The position numbers were made by a program, and so were the translations under genes. Below, piece after piece: positions 26,839-37,406 of a DNA stretch of 64,000 nt. Each line of letters opens with the position of its first letter. The stretch's first letter is position 1. This DNA is from Synechococcus sp. KORDI-52 (GTDB lineage Bacteria; Cyanobacteriota; Cyanobacteriia; PCC-6307; Cyanobiaceae): assembly GCF_000737595.1 (NCBI RefSeq), contig NZ_CP006271.1:186001-250000 (forward strand), read 5' to 3'. The notes below the pieces were generated by a model, which saw nothing but the letters and a program-made list of their open reading frames with translations, was not told the origin of the DNA and did no database searches.

Positions 26839-28432
26839 ATCGACCCACCACCAACTGCGTGAGCTCACGCACCTCCGGCACCTTGAGTTGAGCGCCGATG
26901 GTGCCGAACAGCACCAGGCCCAGCAGGCCAGGGGCAGAAACCTGCAGCAGCAGACCCACCAGTCCTGAAGGCCAGGTCACCAAAGCCACGAGGATCTTGA
27001 CGACCCCGGCGGCCAGCACACCGGCGATGGCCAGCCGCAACAGATCAAGCCCCCAACGCCGCAGAGGAAGCCCTGAAATCCGTTGCTGAAGACCAACCAA
27101 CAGGGCAAGACAGGTGAGCAGATTGATGGCAACCGTGGCGAGCACCAACCCGGGTGCGCCGAAATTGAACGGCGACTGATCCCCCCACGGGGTCGGACCA
27201 CCCACAAGCAACCAATCAAAAATCACGTTCAGACCGATCCCCGCCAGCGAGAACCGAAAGGGCGTCGTCCCATCGCCGAGGGCATAAAAGACACGCACCA
27301 GCACATCCCGGCCGAGATACGCCGGCATGCCCAGGCCATAGGCCATCAGCAAGCCCGTCACCAACTGGACGGCTGACGCATCGAAGGCACCACGCTCATA
27401 GACCAGGGCAACAATGGGACCGCCCAAGGCGATGAACAGTCCCCCCAGGGGAATCATCGATGCAGCAGACAGCATCAACCCCTGCCGGATCCGTTCGATC
27501 AGCTGCGGTCGATCCGCCGGGGCCGTGAGCCTGGCGAAGGTGGGCAGCAAGGGCACCAGCAATGCATTCGAGATCAGGCCCAGGGGCGTCTGCACCAGCA
27601 AATTGGCGTAGCCCAGACCCGCCGCCGCACCGACGATGCCGGAGGCGAAAAACAGATCCGTGAACACATTGATCTGCAGCATTCCGGACGACAGCGTCGC
27701 CGGCCCCATCACACGCCACACCTCGCGCACGCCGGGATGCCGCCAGTCCCAGACCAGCTGAAAACGGGCCAACCCCTGCCGTATCAACGCCGGCAGCTGG
27801 ATCAGCCACTGCAGCAGGGCTCCCACCAACGTGGCCAAGGCCAGCACCACACCGCCTGTCATGGCGGCGGACGGCAAGGCGATCTCAGCACCGAGCTGCC
27901 ACCACAGCAGTCCCACCCCCAGAATCAAGGCTCCGCTGGACATCAGCGGTGAAATCGCCGGAATCCAGAATTCATCAGCAGCGTTGAGGGATCCGAAGCC
28001 CAACCCAATCAGCCCGGCCAGCAATGCCATCGGTGCCATCACCTGCAGCTGAACCCGAGCGATGGCGTGGAGCTCGGGGGACAGACCCGGCCCCACCAGG
28101 GTGATCAAAGGATCCGCCGCAACCACCAGAACGACCGTCACCAGCAGCAACAGAGCGCTGACGCTGGTGTTGAGCGCCGCAAGGATGTGTGCTCCTTCGA
28201 CCCGTGGTCGCCGGCTCAGCACACTCACCATGGCGCTGTGGAAGGGGCCATTGATCCCGCCGAGCAGGATCAGCAGAAATCCAGGCAGCACATAGGCGTA
28301 GTTGTAAGCGTCATAGGCCGCACCAACACCGAAAGCGGCGGCAATCACCAGCTGCCGAACCAGGCCACCCACCTTGCTCAGCAGGGTGCCGAGGGTCACC
28401 ACCAGTGCGATCCCCTTCAGTGAACGCGCCAT
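26825..28432 (-). CDS. murJ: Lipid II flippase MurJ (MviN family)
   Basis: The 535-residue protein has about 14 membrane spans and the MviN signatures: GTLLSKVGGLVRQLVIAAAFG near the N terminus, FFASGIVGAAAGLGYAN in the middle, and VLVRVFYALGDGTTPF. It exports the peptidoglycan precursor lipid II. The ATG at 28432 (MARSLKGIALVV) is the natural start; an upstream frame overlaps the sfsA promoter region. It is divergent from sfsA, 68 bases away. Confidence 0.9.
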   Translation of the reverse strand: MARSLKGIALVVTLGTLLSKVGGLVRQLVIAAAFGVGAAYDAYNYAYVLPGFLLILLGGINGPFHSAMVSVLSRRPRVEGAHILAALNTSVSALLLLVTVVLVVAADPLITLVGPGLSPELHAIARVQLQVMAPMALLAGLIGLGFGSLNAADEFWIPAISPLMSSGALILGVGLLWWQLGAEIALPSAAMTGGVVLALATLVGALLQWLIQLPALIRQGLARFQLVWDWRHPGVREVWRVMGPATLSSGMLQINVFTDLFFASGIVGAAAGLGYANLLVQTPLGLISNALLVPLLPTFARLTAPADRPQLIERIRQGLMLSAASMIPLGGLFIALGGPIVALVYERGAFDASAVQLVTGLLMAYGLGMPAYLGRDVLVRVFYALGDGTTPFRFSLAGIGLNVIFDWLLVGGPTPWGDQSPFNFGAPGLVLATVAINLLTCLALLVGLQQRISGLPLRRWGLDLLRLAIAGVLAAGVVKILVALVTWPSGLVGLLLQVSAPGLLGLVLFGTIGAQLKVPEVRELTQLVVGRFRPR

Positions 28433-28500
28433 TCGCCCCCCAGCACTGGGCGCATTGTGGAGGCACCACACGAGACCATGGGCCCATCTCGGCTGCTGCC

Positions 28501-29259
28501 ATGACTGGCCTTCCCTCTCCGGGCGATCCCCTGCTGCGCTTCGAAACCCTGACGGAGGGCGTGCTGCTGAAGCGCTACAAACGCTTCCTGGCCGATGTGG
28601 AGCTGAGCAGCGGCGAGACCGTCACCGCCCACTGCGCCAACACCGGGCCGATGACCGGAGTCTTGATCCCTGGCCAACGGGTGCGTCTGCGCCACGCCCC
28701 CTCCCCCAAACGCAAACTGGCCTGGACCTGGGAGCAAGCCGAAGTGCCAGGCGCCGATGGCCAGCCCTGCTGGGTCGGCATCAACACGGCCCTGCCAAAC
28801 CGCCTGATTCGCGCCACGGTCGAAGCAGGGTGCCTGGAGGCCCAACTCGGCGCCATTGCGGGGATCCGCGCCGAGGTGGCCTACGGCACGAACAAGCGCA
28901 GCCGGATCGACCTCCTGCTGAGCCCGGCCGAGCAGAACCCCGATCAACGACCGATCTACCTGGAGGTGAAGAACACCACCTGGACCGACGGCAGCACGGC
29001 CCTGTTCCCCGACACGGTCACCGAACGGGGGCAGAAGCATCTGATTGAACTGATGGGTGTGCTTCCGGAGGCGCGGGCGGTGTTGGTGCCCTGTCTCAGC
29101 CGCCCGGATGTGGAGGGCTTTGCTCCCGGCGACAGCGCTGATCCGCGCTACGGAGAGCTGTTCCGCCAAGCCACCGGCAGCGGTGTGGAGGTTCTGCCGT
29201 GCTGTTTCAGCTTCAGCGCCGATGCGGTGCACTGGCAGGGGACCCGGCCCCTCCATTGA
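28501..29259 (+). CDS. sfsA: SfsA family DNA/RNA nuclease
   Basis: The 252-residue protein has the SfsA signatures: LLKRYKRFLADVEL near the N terminus, HCANTGPMTG, KRKLAWTWE, YGTNKRSRIDLLL and YLEVKNTTW. The family was first called a sugar-fermentation stimulator; its fold includes a PD-(D/E)XK-like nuclease region, consistent with the EVKNTT motif. Start at ATG 28501. The following gene is amt. Confidence 0.9.
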   Translation: MTGLPSPGDPLLRFETLTEGVLLKRYKRFLADVELSSGETVTAHCANTGPMTGVLIPGQRVRLRHAPSPKRKLAWTWEQAEVPGADGQPCWVGINTALPNRLIRATVEAGCLEAQLGAIAGIRAEVAYGTNKRSRIDLLLSPAEQNPDQRPIYLEVKNTTWTDGSTALFPDTVTERGQKHLIELMGVLPEARAVLVPCLSRPDVEGFAPGDSADPRYGELFRQATGSGVEVLPCCFSFSADAVHWQGTRPLH

Positions 29260-29322
29260 GATTGAGTTTTGGTAGCAGATCGAACAAGAAAGTGCGCCAT
29301 CGCAAGGCACCGTGGGAATGTT

Positions 29323-29344
29323 CATCTGGAAACAAGTCCAGATG
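29323..29344 (+). other. Perfect hairpin in the amt leader
   Basis: CATCTGGA and TCCAGATG form an eight-base perfect stem with a six-base loop (29331-29336), 26 bases before the favoured amt start. There is no T-run, so it is not a terminator. A second inverted repeat (arms at 29389-29393 and 29405-29409, with an inner extension) and a third (29419-29436, CAGGAGGC/GCCTCCTG) follow within the N-terminal coding part of amt. Together these may be a structured leader. Confidence 0.5.
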
Positions 29345-29370
29345 CCTCACGCAGCTCTGCACCCTCGTTC

Positions 29371-30843
<1,473 letters not shown>

Positions 30844-30871
30844 TTGGCTTCAGGCATCATTCGTTGATCCC

Positions 30872-30899
30872 AAGCCCGGCCGATTGGCCGGGCTTTTTT
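30872..30899 (+). terminator. Rho-independent terminator of amt
   Basis: AAGCCCGGCC and GGCCGGGCTT form a ten-base perfect stem with a GATT loop, followed by more Ts (30894-30899), starting 28 bases after the amt stop. This is the strongest intrinsic terminator seen in the window. Confidence 0.92.
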
Positions 30900-30954
30900 A
30901 CTGCCTGACGCGCCGCTTCAGGCCACATAGAGTTCCCCCACTCCAGCGCCCTCC

Positions 30955-32154
30955 ATGGACACCCACGCCTTCAAGCGCTCCCTCCACCATTCCGAGCGTT
31001 ACAACCGCAGAGGCTTCGGGCGCGCCGAGGAAGTGGCAGAAAGCCTTGAGCAGGCCTACCAGAGTGGACTGATCGGCACGATTCGGGATAACGGCTACCG
31101 GCTGGAACACGGCCGGCTCAACGTTCGTCTTGCGGAAGCGTTTGGGTTCTGCTGGGGCGTTGAACGGGCCGTGGCGATGGCCTACGAAACCCGCAAGCAC
31201 TACCCCAGCGAGCGTCTCTGGATCACGAACGAGATCATTCACAACCCTTCGGTGAATGATCACCTCAGAGAGATGAATGTTCAGTTCATTCCCGTCGACC
31301 AGGGGGTGAAGGACTTCTCCGGTGTCACCTCCGGTGATGTGGTGATCCTGCCGGCCTTCGGCGCCACCGTTCAGGAAATGCAGTTGCTGAACGAGCGGGG
31401 CTGCCACATCGTCGACACCACCTGCCCCTGGGTCTCCAAGGTGTGGAACACCGTGGAGAAACACAAAAAGCACACCTTCACCTCGATCATTCACGGCAAG
31501 GTGAAACACGAGGAGACGCTGGCCACCAGCTCCTTTGCCGGCACCTATCTGGTGGTTCTGGATCTGGACGAAGCCCAATACGTCGCCGATTACATCCTCG
31601 GCCGAGGGAACCGTGATGACTTCATCAAACGCTTTGCCAAGGCCTGCTCCCCGGGATTTGATCCTGATCAGGACCTTGAACGGCTGGGTGTGGCCAACCA
31701 GACCACGATGCTCAAAAGCGAGACGGAAGAGATCGGACGCCTGTTCGAACGCACGATGTTGAGCAAGTACGGTCCAACCCAGCTCAACGACCACTTCCTG
31801 GCCTTCAACACCATCTGCGACGCCACCCAGGAGCGTCAGGACGCCATGTTCTCCCTGGTGGATGAACCCCTGGACCTGATGGTGGTGATCGGTGGTTTCA
31901 ACTCATCCAACACCACCCACCTGCAGGAGATCGCCATCAGCCGCGGCATCCGCTCCTTCCACATCGACACGCCCGAACGCATTGACGTCGGCAACAATTC
32001 GATCGAACACAAACCACTGGCGGCCGAACTCTCTCGCGAGGGCGATTTCCTGCCAGAGGGCCCCGTTCGGGTGGGAATCACCTCCGGCGCTTCAACCCCC
32101 GACAGGGCCGTGGAAGAGGTGATCGAAAAACTGATGCAATTGAGCGAAAGCTGA
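30955..32154 (+). CDS. ispH: 4-hydroxy-3-methylbut-2-enyl diphosphate reductase
   Basis: The 399-residue iron-sulfur enzyme makes IPP and DMAPP in the last step of the MEP isoprenoid pathway. The three cluster Cys are seen: GFCWGVERA (Cys66), [11 protein letters not shown] (Cys157) and [11 protein letters not shown] (Cys288). The N-terminal extension before residue 55 is typical of cyanobacterial and plant IspH. Start at ATG 30955. Confidence 0.96.
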   Translation: MDTHAFKRSLHHSERYNRRGFGRAEEVAESLEQAYQSGLIGTIRDNGYRLEHGRLNVRLAEAFGFCWGVERAVAMAYETRKHYPSERLWITNEIIHNPSVNDHLREMNVQFIPVDQGVKDFSGVTSGDVVILPAFGATVQEMQLLNERGCHIVDTTCPWVSKVWNTVEKHKKHTFTSIIHGKVKHEETLATSSFAGTYLVVLDLDEAQYVADYILGRGNRDDFIKRFAKACSPGFDPDQDLERLGVANQTTMLKSETEEIGRLFERTMLSKYGPTQLNDHFLAFNTICDATQERQDAMFSLVDEPLDLMVVIGGFNSSNTTHLQEIAISRGIRSFHIDTPERIDVGNNSIEHKPLAAELSREGDFLPEGPVRVGITSGASTPDRAVEEVIEKLMQLSES

Positions 32155-32215
32155 ATCACAGCGAGCTTTACATTGGTTCATCTTTAATCCGCCCTTCGCC
32201 GGCTGCTCCTCATCC

Positions 32216-32824
32216 GTGACGGTCTTGTCGCCCACTGAAACCGACAATCAGCTTCACGGTGACGACCCGCAGGTGCGCTGCTACTCCAGCCACTTCGAGG
32301 ATTCAATGCAGATGCTGGCGCCCCAGGCGGTGGTGGCCCGCTACCTGGATGACCATCAGAGCTGGTTTGAACGTTGCGCCAGCCCGATGCAGGTGGAGGC
32401 CATCGATCGCCAGTCCTACAGCCTGACCCTGGGGCGCTTCGGCAACTTCGGCTTTGAAGTGGAGCCCACGATCGCTCTGCGACTGCTGCCGAAGCAGAAA
32501 GGGATCTACCGGATCGAAACCGTTCGGACGGTGCCGCAGTCCCTCGCCCTGCGCAATCACTACGACGTCGACTTCCGCGCTGGGATGCGCCTGATCCCGG
32601 AGCAGGAGAACACCTCCGTGGAGTGGGACCTGGATCTCAAGGTCTGGATCCGTCTTCCCAAAGTGATCACCATGCTCCCGAATCAGTTGGTCCAGAGCAG
32701 TGGGGATCATCTGCTTAAGCAGATCGTCCGTCAGATTTCACGTCGGCTGACCTGGAAGGTCCAGGAGGATTTCCATGCCGCCCATGGCCTGTGCTGCCCA
32801 CCCCGTCAGCGGGCAGCCTTCTGA
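32216..32824 (+). CDS. DUF1997 family protein
   Basis: The 202-residue protein starts at GTG 32216 and matches cyanobacterial DUF1997. Seen are YLDDHQSWFERCASPMQVEA, YSLTLGRFGNFGFEVEPTI and the C-terminal LPNQLVQSSGDHLLKQIVRQ. The shape suggests a START- or coenzyme-Q-binding-like lipid-binding fold, which is inference. It converges with the DUF4079 gene, with a seven-base gap. Confidence 0.65.
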   Translation: MTVLSPTETDNQLHGDDPQVRCYSSHFEDSMQMLAPQAVVARYLDDHQSWFERCASPMQVEAIDRQSYSLTLGRFGNFGFEVEPTIALRLLPKQKGIYRIETVRTVPQSLALRNHYDVDFRAGMRLIPEQENTSVEWDLDLKVWIRLPKVITMLPNQLVQSSGDHLLKQIVRQISRRLTWKVQEDFHAAHGLCCPPRQRAAF

Positions 32825-32831
32825 AGGATCG

Positions 32832-33290
32832 TCAGCGGTTGGTCCAGATCTTGTTGACAATCTCCATGCCGCTGACAGCCTGCCAGAGGAACAGTGTGAG
32901 CATGCCCATGTTCAGGCCGACATGAGCTTTGCGCGCAATCACATTGCCCCGCTGCATCAGGGGTGAGAGCGACGCGGCGACGGCGATCATCCCGGTCATC
33001 GCCAGACCCACCAGCAGGTGCGGACCGACGAACAACTTGCCATTGTTCAGATAGGTGACCGCCATGCCACCAAGCGTGCCGAGGGTCATCACGGCCAGCA
33101 GGATGCTGCCCCAGAGGTAATGGCGCTGGGCGAACTTTTTCGGCACCAGCTCTTTGCGTTGTTCTGGGGTGCCGGTGCGGGTTTTCTTGACCTTGATCCC
33201 CAGGTAAAGAGCCCAACCACCAACGGCGAGCAGGCCCCACTCGGTTAGGGGGTGGGCGAAATTGAGGCTGAAGGGGAGGGTGGCGAGCAT
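32832..33290 (-). CDS. DUF4079 family membrane protein
   Basis: The 152-residue protein has four spans (for example LWGSILLAVMTLGTLGGMAV and LLVGLAMTGMIAVAASLSPL) and conserved His residues (HPLTEW, HYLWGS, HLLVG, AHVGLNMG). This resembles cytochrome b561-like heme-binding proteins, so DUF4079 is the likely class. Redox activity is inferred, not shown. The neighbour purH is on the same strand upstream. Confidence 0.65.
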   Translation of the reverse strand: MLATLPFSLNFAHPLTEWGLLAVGGWALYLGIKVKKTRTGTPEQRKELVPKKFAQRHYLWGSILLAVMTLGTLGGMAVTYLNNGKLFVGPHLLVGLAMTGMIAVAASLSPLMQRGNVIARKAHVGLNMGMLTLFLWQAVSGMEIVNKIWTNR

Positions 33291-33320
33291 TGAGGGGGAC
33301 TCTTCAGTGCCGCGAGGCTA

Positions 33321-33337
33321 GGGGGCCGGCGGCCCCC
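33321..33337. repeat. GC-rich perfect inverted repeat after purH
   Basis: GGGGGCC and GGCCCCC flank a GGC loop between the end of purH and the start of the DUF4079 gene. There is no T-run on either strand. It could help pause or end purH transcription, or block exonucleases. Confidence 0.45.
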
Positions 33338-33344
33338 ACCAGCG

Positions 33345-34907
33345 TCAGTGCAGAAAATGGCGGCGGCCCGTGAGCTGCATCGCCAGGCCGAGCTCGTCGC
33401 AGGCTTTGATCGAATCGCCATCGCGCATGCTCCCGCCGGGATGAATCACGGCGGTGATGCCGTGGCTGGCAGCCAGACGCACCGTGTCATCAAACGGGAA
33501 GAAGCCATCACTGGCCAGCACGGCCCCCTGGGCTTTCTCACCCGCAGCCTCCAGGGCAATCCGCGCTGAGCCCACGCGATTCATCTGACCAGCACCCACG
33601 CCGAGGCTCTGGCCATCCTTGGCCACAACGATGGCGTTGGAGCGAACGTGACGCACCAAACGCCAGGCAAATTCCAGATCCAGCTTTTCCTGCGGTGCGG
33701 GCGGGCGCTGGCTGGCCACGCTCCAGTCGGCCGGCGTGATCGCCTGGTCGTCGAGATCCTGAACAAGAACACCACCCAGGATGCTGCGCACATGATCGGG
33801 GCCGGCCAGATCAATGGCCTGGGGAGCCAGCTCCAACAGGCGCAGATTGGCTTTGGCCGCTAGCACCTCCCGCGCCTCGGGCGTGAAGCCCGGTGCCACG
33901 ACACATTCCAGGAACAGGCTGGTGAGCTCACGGGCCGCCGTGGCTTCCACCACACCGTTCATGGCGATGATGCCGCCGAAGGCACTCACCCGATCCGCAT
34001 CCAGGGCCCGCGTCAGTGCTGCAGGCAGCGAGGCTCCGATCGCCACACCACAGGGATTGGTGTGCTTGACGACCACGGCCGCGGGTTGCAACGCCGGAGC
34101 GGAGCCGTCGGCTCCGTAGCCGAACTCCCGCACCGTGGCGAGGGCTGCCTCGAGATCCAGAAGGTTGTTGGTGCTCAGCTCCTTGCCCTGCAGCTGAATG
34201 GCGCCACCCCAACCCTGTTTGGGGTGGCTGAACCAGCGCGCTTTTTGGTGGGGATTTTCGCCGTAGCGAAGGGTCTGCCGCAGCGGCACCGCCTCCAACC
34301 AGGGGCTGTCGTCCGCGGCGTTTTGCTCCGCCATCCAGCGGCTGATCGCGGTGTCGTACGACGCGGTGTGCTGGAACGCTTCGAGGGCCAGTTGACGCCG
34401 CAACTCCGGAGGCACGCTCCCGCCCGACTCGGTCATGGCGGTCAACAGACGGTCGTATTGATCAGGGCTGGTGAGAACAGCCACATCGGCATGGTTTTTA
34501 GCGGCCGCCCGCACCATGGCGGGGCCACCAATGTCGATGTTCTCGATCGCCTGATCCCAGCTGACGTCGGGCCGTGCAATCGTTTCGCGGAAGGGATAAA
34601 GGTTGACCACCACCACATCGATGGGGGAAATGTTCTGCTGCCCAAGATCAGCCTGGTGGGACGCGTCACTGCGCTTGGCCAGAATTCCGCCGTGCACCCT
34701 TGGGTGGAGCGTTTTCACACGACCGCCAAGAATTTCGGGGGCACCGGTGTGCTCCGACACACGGGTCACTGGAAGGCCGGCCTGCTCGAGCACCTTGGCC
34801 GTGCCTCCACTGGAAAGCAACTGATAGCCGTGGGTCCGATGCAGGGCCTCCGCCAGGGGCACCAGCCCGGACTTGTCGGAAACACTCAACAGAGCGACAG
34901 GAGCCAT
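33345..34907 (-). CDS. purH: Bifunctional AICAR transformylase / IMP cyclohydrolase
   Basis: The 520-residue enzyme catalyses the last two steps of IMP synthesis. The N-terminal methylglyoxal-synthase-like cyclohydrolase domain ([32 protein letters not shown]) is followed by the transformylase domain with [22 protein letters not shown] and [14 protein letters not shown]. Length and start are normal. It depends on the folate one-carbon pool supplied by glyA. Confidence 0.97.
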   Translation of the reverse strand: MAPVALLSVSDKSGLVPLAEALHRTHGYQLLSSGGTAKVLEQAGLPVTRVSEHTGAPEILGGRVKTLHPRVHGGILAKRSDASHQADLGQQNISPIDVVVVNLYPFRETIARPDVSWDQAIENIDIGGPAMVRAAAKNHADVAVLTSPDQYDRLLTAMTESGGSVPPELRRQLALEAFQHTASYDTAISRWMAEQNAADDSPWLEAVPLRQTLRYGENPHQKARWFSHPKQGWGGAIQLQGKELSTNNLLDLEAALATVREFGYGADGSAPALQPAAVVVKHTNPCGVAIGASLPAALTRALDADRVSAFGGIIAMNGVVEATAARELTSLFLECVVAPGFTPEAREVLAAKANLRLLELAPQAIDLAGPDHVRSILGGVLVQDLDDQAITPADWSVASQRPPAPQEKLDLEFAWRLVRHVRSNAIVVAKDGQSLGVGAGQMNRVGSARIALEAAGEKAQGAVLASDGFFPFDDTVRLAASHGITAVIHPGGSMRDGDSIKACDELGLAMQLTGRRHFLH

Positions 34908-34963
34908 CGAAGGGTCGTGACTGGGTCGTGAGCCAACCTACGCAGCAGTGATGTTGATGCCCC

Positions 34964-35536
34964 ATGGATGGCCGGCTGGTGCTGCTCCACGGCTGGGGAG
35001 CCAATGGAGAGGATCTCAAGCCCCTGGGCGATCGCCTGGCTGGTGAGAGCTCAAAAACCCTCGATGTGGTGTGCCTAGAGGCCCCTGAACGCCATCCCGA
35101 CCAACCGGAAGGACGCCAGTGGTATGGCCTGTTCCCAGCCCAGTGGGATGCCGTGCCCGCGGCCATTGAGCGCCTCAAGGCCCAACTTCAGAGCCTGAGC
35201 AGCTCAGACCTTGGACTCGAACGAACGGTGGTGTTCGGCTTTTCCCAGGGAGGTGCCATGGCTCTGGAGGGGGGCTGCGCCCTGCCCATCGCCGGAGTGA
35301 TCAGTTGCAGCGGCTACCCGCACCCCAACTGGGCTCGTCCCCAGCAACATCCGGCAGTGTTGTTGATGCATGGGTCTGACGACCCCGTGGTTCCGTTCCA
35401 GGCCATGCAAGCGATCGCATCACAGCTGCAGGCCGAGAGATGCCAGACGATCCCATTCAAAAACGGCCACACCATCCCCGACGAGATGGTGCAGCCGATC
35501 CTGCTGTTTATCGAGCGTGTTCTGGAGAACGTCTGA
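34964..35536 (+). CDS. Carboxylesterase/phospholipase-type alpha/beta hydrolase
   Basis: The 190-residue protein has an alpha/beta-hydrolase fold with nucleophile motif GFSQGGAMALEGG, HGSDDPVVPF (acid) and NGHTIP (histidine). It is close to the carboxylesterase/lysophospholipase and acyl-protein thioesterase group. No signal peptide, so cytoplasmic. The stop codon is directly adjacent to the stop of the convergent DUF3155 gene. Confidence 0.82.
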   Translation: MDGRLVLLHGWGANGEDLKPLGDRLAGESSKTLDVVCLEAPERHPDQPEGRQWYGLFPAQWDAVPAAIERLKAQLQSLSSSDLGLERTVVFGFSQGGAMALEGGCALPIAGVISCSGYPHPNWARPQQHPAVLLMHGSDDPVVPFQAMQAIASQLQAERCQTIPFKNGHTIPDEMVQPILLFIERVLENV

Positions 35537-35905
35537 TCAAACGAAGGCGTATTCGTATTCCTCCATTTCCTCCCAATCATCAGCGCCAAGCTCAAGGCCC
35601 TCAAAGAGCTTGTCTTCACCGATGGAATCAACAATCGTGCGCAGTGACGGGAAGAGGAAATGGTTCTCCTCGGCGTATTGAGCACTAAATAGACCCTTCT
35701 CACCCCAGAAGAAGCGGTCGGTGGTGTGCTCATTGCGACGCACATGCAACAGAGCCGGAGGCACCAGTCCGCCCTCGGCGATGTAGCGCCGCGCGGCCGT
35801 CACAGGCTTGTACTCGCCGGTTTCCAGGTGATGGGTTGGCACATGCGCCAAAACCCGCTGACCTGCCAGACGACGACGGCTGATGCGCTTGCGCTTCTTG
35901 GACAT
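35537..35905 (-). CDS. DUF3155 family protein
   Basis: The 122-residue soluble protein starts with a very basic segment (KKRKRISRRRLAGQ) and ends very acidic (GADDWEEMEEYEYAFV). It matches the cyanobacterial DUF3155 family, function unknown. The charged ends suggest nucleic acid binding, which is inference. GGAG lies upstream of its ATG. It is preceded by a 0.38 kb intergenic region with a terminator-like hairpin. Confidence 0.7.
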   Translation of the reverse strand: MSKKRKRISRRRLAGQRVLAHVPTHHLETGEYKPVTAARRYIAEGGLVPPALLHVRRNEHTTDRFFWGEKGLFSAQYAEENHFLFPSLRTIVDSIGEDKLFEGLELGADDWEEMEEYEYAFV

Positions 35906-35995
35906 GGAAGGGCTCCAAATAGAGAAGAGGAAAGAGGTGATTCGTCAGACCAGACAGACTCCGCATCGGCGAAAAACCATCACCACGGAATCGTC

Positions 35996-36025
35996 AAAAA
36001 ACGTCTGAGTGGTAATTCCAGACGT
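35996..36025 (-). terminator. Intrinsic-terminator-like hairpin in the intergenic region
   Basis: On the minus strand ACGTCTG and CAGACGT form a seven-base stem with an 11-base loop, followed by five more Ts. No protein-coding gene lies upstream on this strand within the gap, which is why it suggests a small RNA or attenuator. Confidence 0.55.
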
Positions 36026-36200
36026 GAGAGACCGCGTCAAAGCGATTGAGGACTCCCCACAATCACTGGCAGAACACCAACACCCAAGCGGGAACCAGCG
36101 GAGGACACTGCAGCCTCTGCTGTAGCTTTGGTCGCAAAGCAAATGCAACCGTTGTGAGAGCTGGCGGACGTCTGTTCACAACGAACAGCGCCTCGGTCGA
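35996..36200 (-). ncRNA. Candidate small RNA, or leader of the DUF3155 gene
   Basis: A promoter-like element (TTGAAA, 16 bases, TAAGAT) points leftward from 36208-36235 and a hairpin followed by a T-run sits at 35996-36025, giving a transcript of about 205 bases with internal hairpins. No protein is encoded between them. The same signals could instead mark an attenuated leader of the DUF3155 gene, whose ATG is 90 bases further on. Purely a sequence-based proposal. Confidence 0.3.
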
Positions 36201-36207
36201 TATCAGG

Positions 36208-36235
36208 ATCTTAAGACTTTTCCCAGATTTTTCAA
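36208..36235 (-). promoter_or_regulatory. Sigma-70-like promoter candidate, leftward
   Basis: On the minus strand TTGAAA (36230-36235) and TAAGAT (36208-36213) are separated by 16 bases. The -35 has five of six consensus matches and the -10 has four of six. Predicted start near 36200. Confidence 0.35.
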
Positions 36236-36284
36236 GTCCCCCGGGCGCAGGCTTGCGTCATCGCCTGAATTGATCGGCCGTCTG

Positions 36285-37406
36285 ATGCAGCTCACCGATC
36301 GATTCCTCGACTTCAGTGATCAACAGCTGGCTGATCTGACCGCCCAGGAAGGCATTCAGCACTTGGGGCTGTACGTCAGTTCACCACCCAATCAGCCAGG
36401 CCCGCCCTTGCTGCTCCTCCGGCAGTGGTCTGCCAATGAACGCTCTCTTCCCCCTGCCGACGCCGACCCGAACCTGCGCCTGCCGCACCAGAATCGGCGC
36501 TGGTATCCCCTGCAGGATGCAGGACTGATCCTGGGGGCCCTGCGCGCCGACCTGGATCCGCAACGAAGCTGGACGCTGGCCCTGGACCAACGGATGCGGC
36601 GCAGCGCCGCCGCGATCAGCCACGCCCTCGGGCGAGATCTGGAATGCCTGCAACTCCGCCAGGAACTCAACCAAAACAACGATCAACTGCGCACCCTCGT
36701 TCACCAGTTGCGCAATCCACTGGCGGCCCTGCGCACCTACGCCCAGCTGCTGCTGCGGCGCCTCGAAGCCGACAGCTCCCACCGTTCTCTCGTGGAGGGG
36801 ATGCTCTCGGAGCAACGCCAACTCGGCCAGTACATCGATGTGCTCGATGGGCTCGGGCAGCACCGTCTCCCCCAGCAGGAACCCCTTGGTCCCACCCTTC
36901 TGCCCCCCGGGCCAGCCAACGGCACGGCGACCATGCAAACCCTGCTGCTGCCCCTGCTGGAGCGGGCAGAAGCGACGGCAAGCCTGCAGGGCCGCCCCTG
37001 GCAGGGGCCGCAGCAATGGCCCCAGTGGATTGATCAGCCGGCCCAGGACGGAACGATCGCAGAAATCGTCGCCAACCTTCTTGAAAATGCATTTCGCTAC
37101 AGCCCAGCGGGTTGCACCGTGGGCCTTTGCCTGTTGCCTGATGGGCTCTGCGTCTGGGACAACGGGCCGCCGATCCCCCTGGAGGAGCGCGATCTGATTT
37201 TCGAACGGGGAGCGCGAGGGTCCACCGGACAAGAGCGGGCGGGCACCGGCCTTGGTCTCGCCCTTGCACGCTCCCTGGCGGAGCAGCAGGGCCGCAAGCT
37301 CAAGCTCTGCGTGGAGCCTTCCACGATCGCTCCGGATCTGCCCGCTCTGGGCAATGCGTTCGTGCTCAGCTGGCTGGCAGGAGCAAGGCCAAACCCAGCA
37401 ACGTGA
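36285..37406 (+). CDS. Orphan sensor histidine kinase
   Basis: The 373-residue protein has an N-terminal sensor region without membrane spans (about 1-115), a dimerisation domain with the phospho-acceptor H140 in LVHQLRNPLAALRTYAQLLLRRLE, and an ATPase domain with EIVANLLENAFRYSP, VWDNGPPIP and GTGLGLALARSLAEQQG. The ATG at 36285 is used; a TTG 15 bases upstream is possible. No response-regulator gene is adjacent. The 3' end overlaps convergent cobS by 41 bases. Signal unknown. Confidence 0.85.
   Translation: MQLTDRFLDFSDQQLADLTAQEGIQHLGLYVSSPPNQPGPPLLLLRQWSANERSLPPADADPNLRLPHQNRRWYPLQDAGLILGALRADLDPQRSWTLALDQRMRRSAAAISHALGRDLECLQLRQELNQNNDQLRTLVHQLRNPLAALRTYAQLLLRRLEADSSHRSLVEGMLSEQRQLGQYIDVLDGLGQHRLPQQEPLGPTLLPPGPANGTATMQTLLLPLLERAEATASLQGRPWQGPQQWPQWIDQPAQDGTIAEIVANLLENAFRYSPAGCTVGLCLLPDGLCVWDNGPPIPLEERDLIFERGARGSTGQERAGTGLGLALARSLAEQQGRKLKLCVEPSTIAPDLPALGNAFVLSWLAGARPNPAT

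Larger units (their letters stand above)
35906..36284. other. Long intergenic region with candidate small-RNA signals
   Basis: This is the only stretch over 300 bases with no confident gene. It holds a hairpin plus T-run reading leftward (35996-36025), two further short perfect hairpins (36125-36140, stem GCTTTG; 36172-36188, stem CTGTTC) and a promoter-like pair on the minus strand (36208-36235). Local small open frames (for example 36046-36273) show no family resemblance and look like noise. Confidence 0.5.

Noticed and set aside
29272-29285. NtcA box of amt
   Set aside because: GTA-N8-AAC is one base off consensus and no TAN3T element lies about 22 bases downstream, so it was not listed as a feature, only mentioned.
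33321-33337. Rho-independent terminator at the end of purH
   Set aside because: The stem is perfect but no T-run follows on either strand, so it was listed only as an inverted repeat.
36046-36273. 75-residue open frame before the histidine kinase
   Set aside because: It lies in the intergenic region with hairpins, has no family resemblance and no convincing ribosome site.
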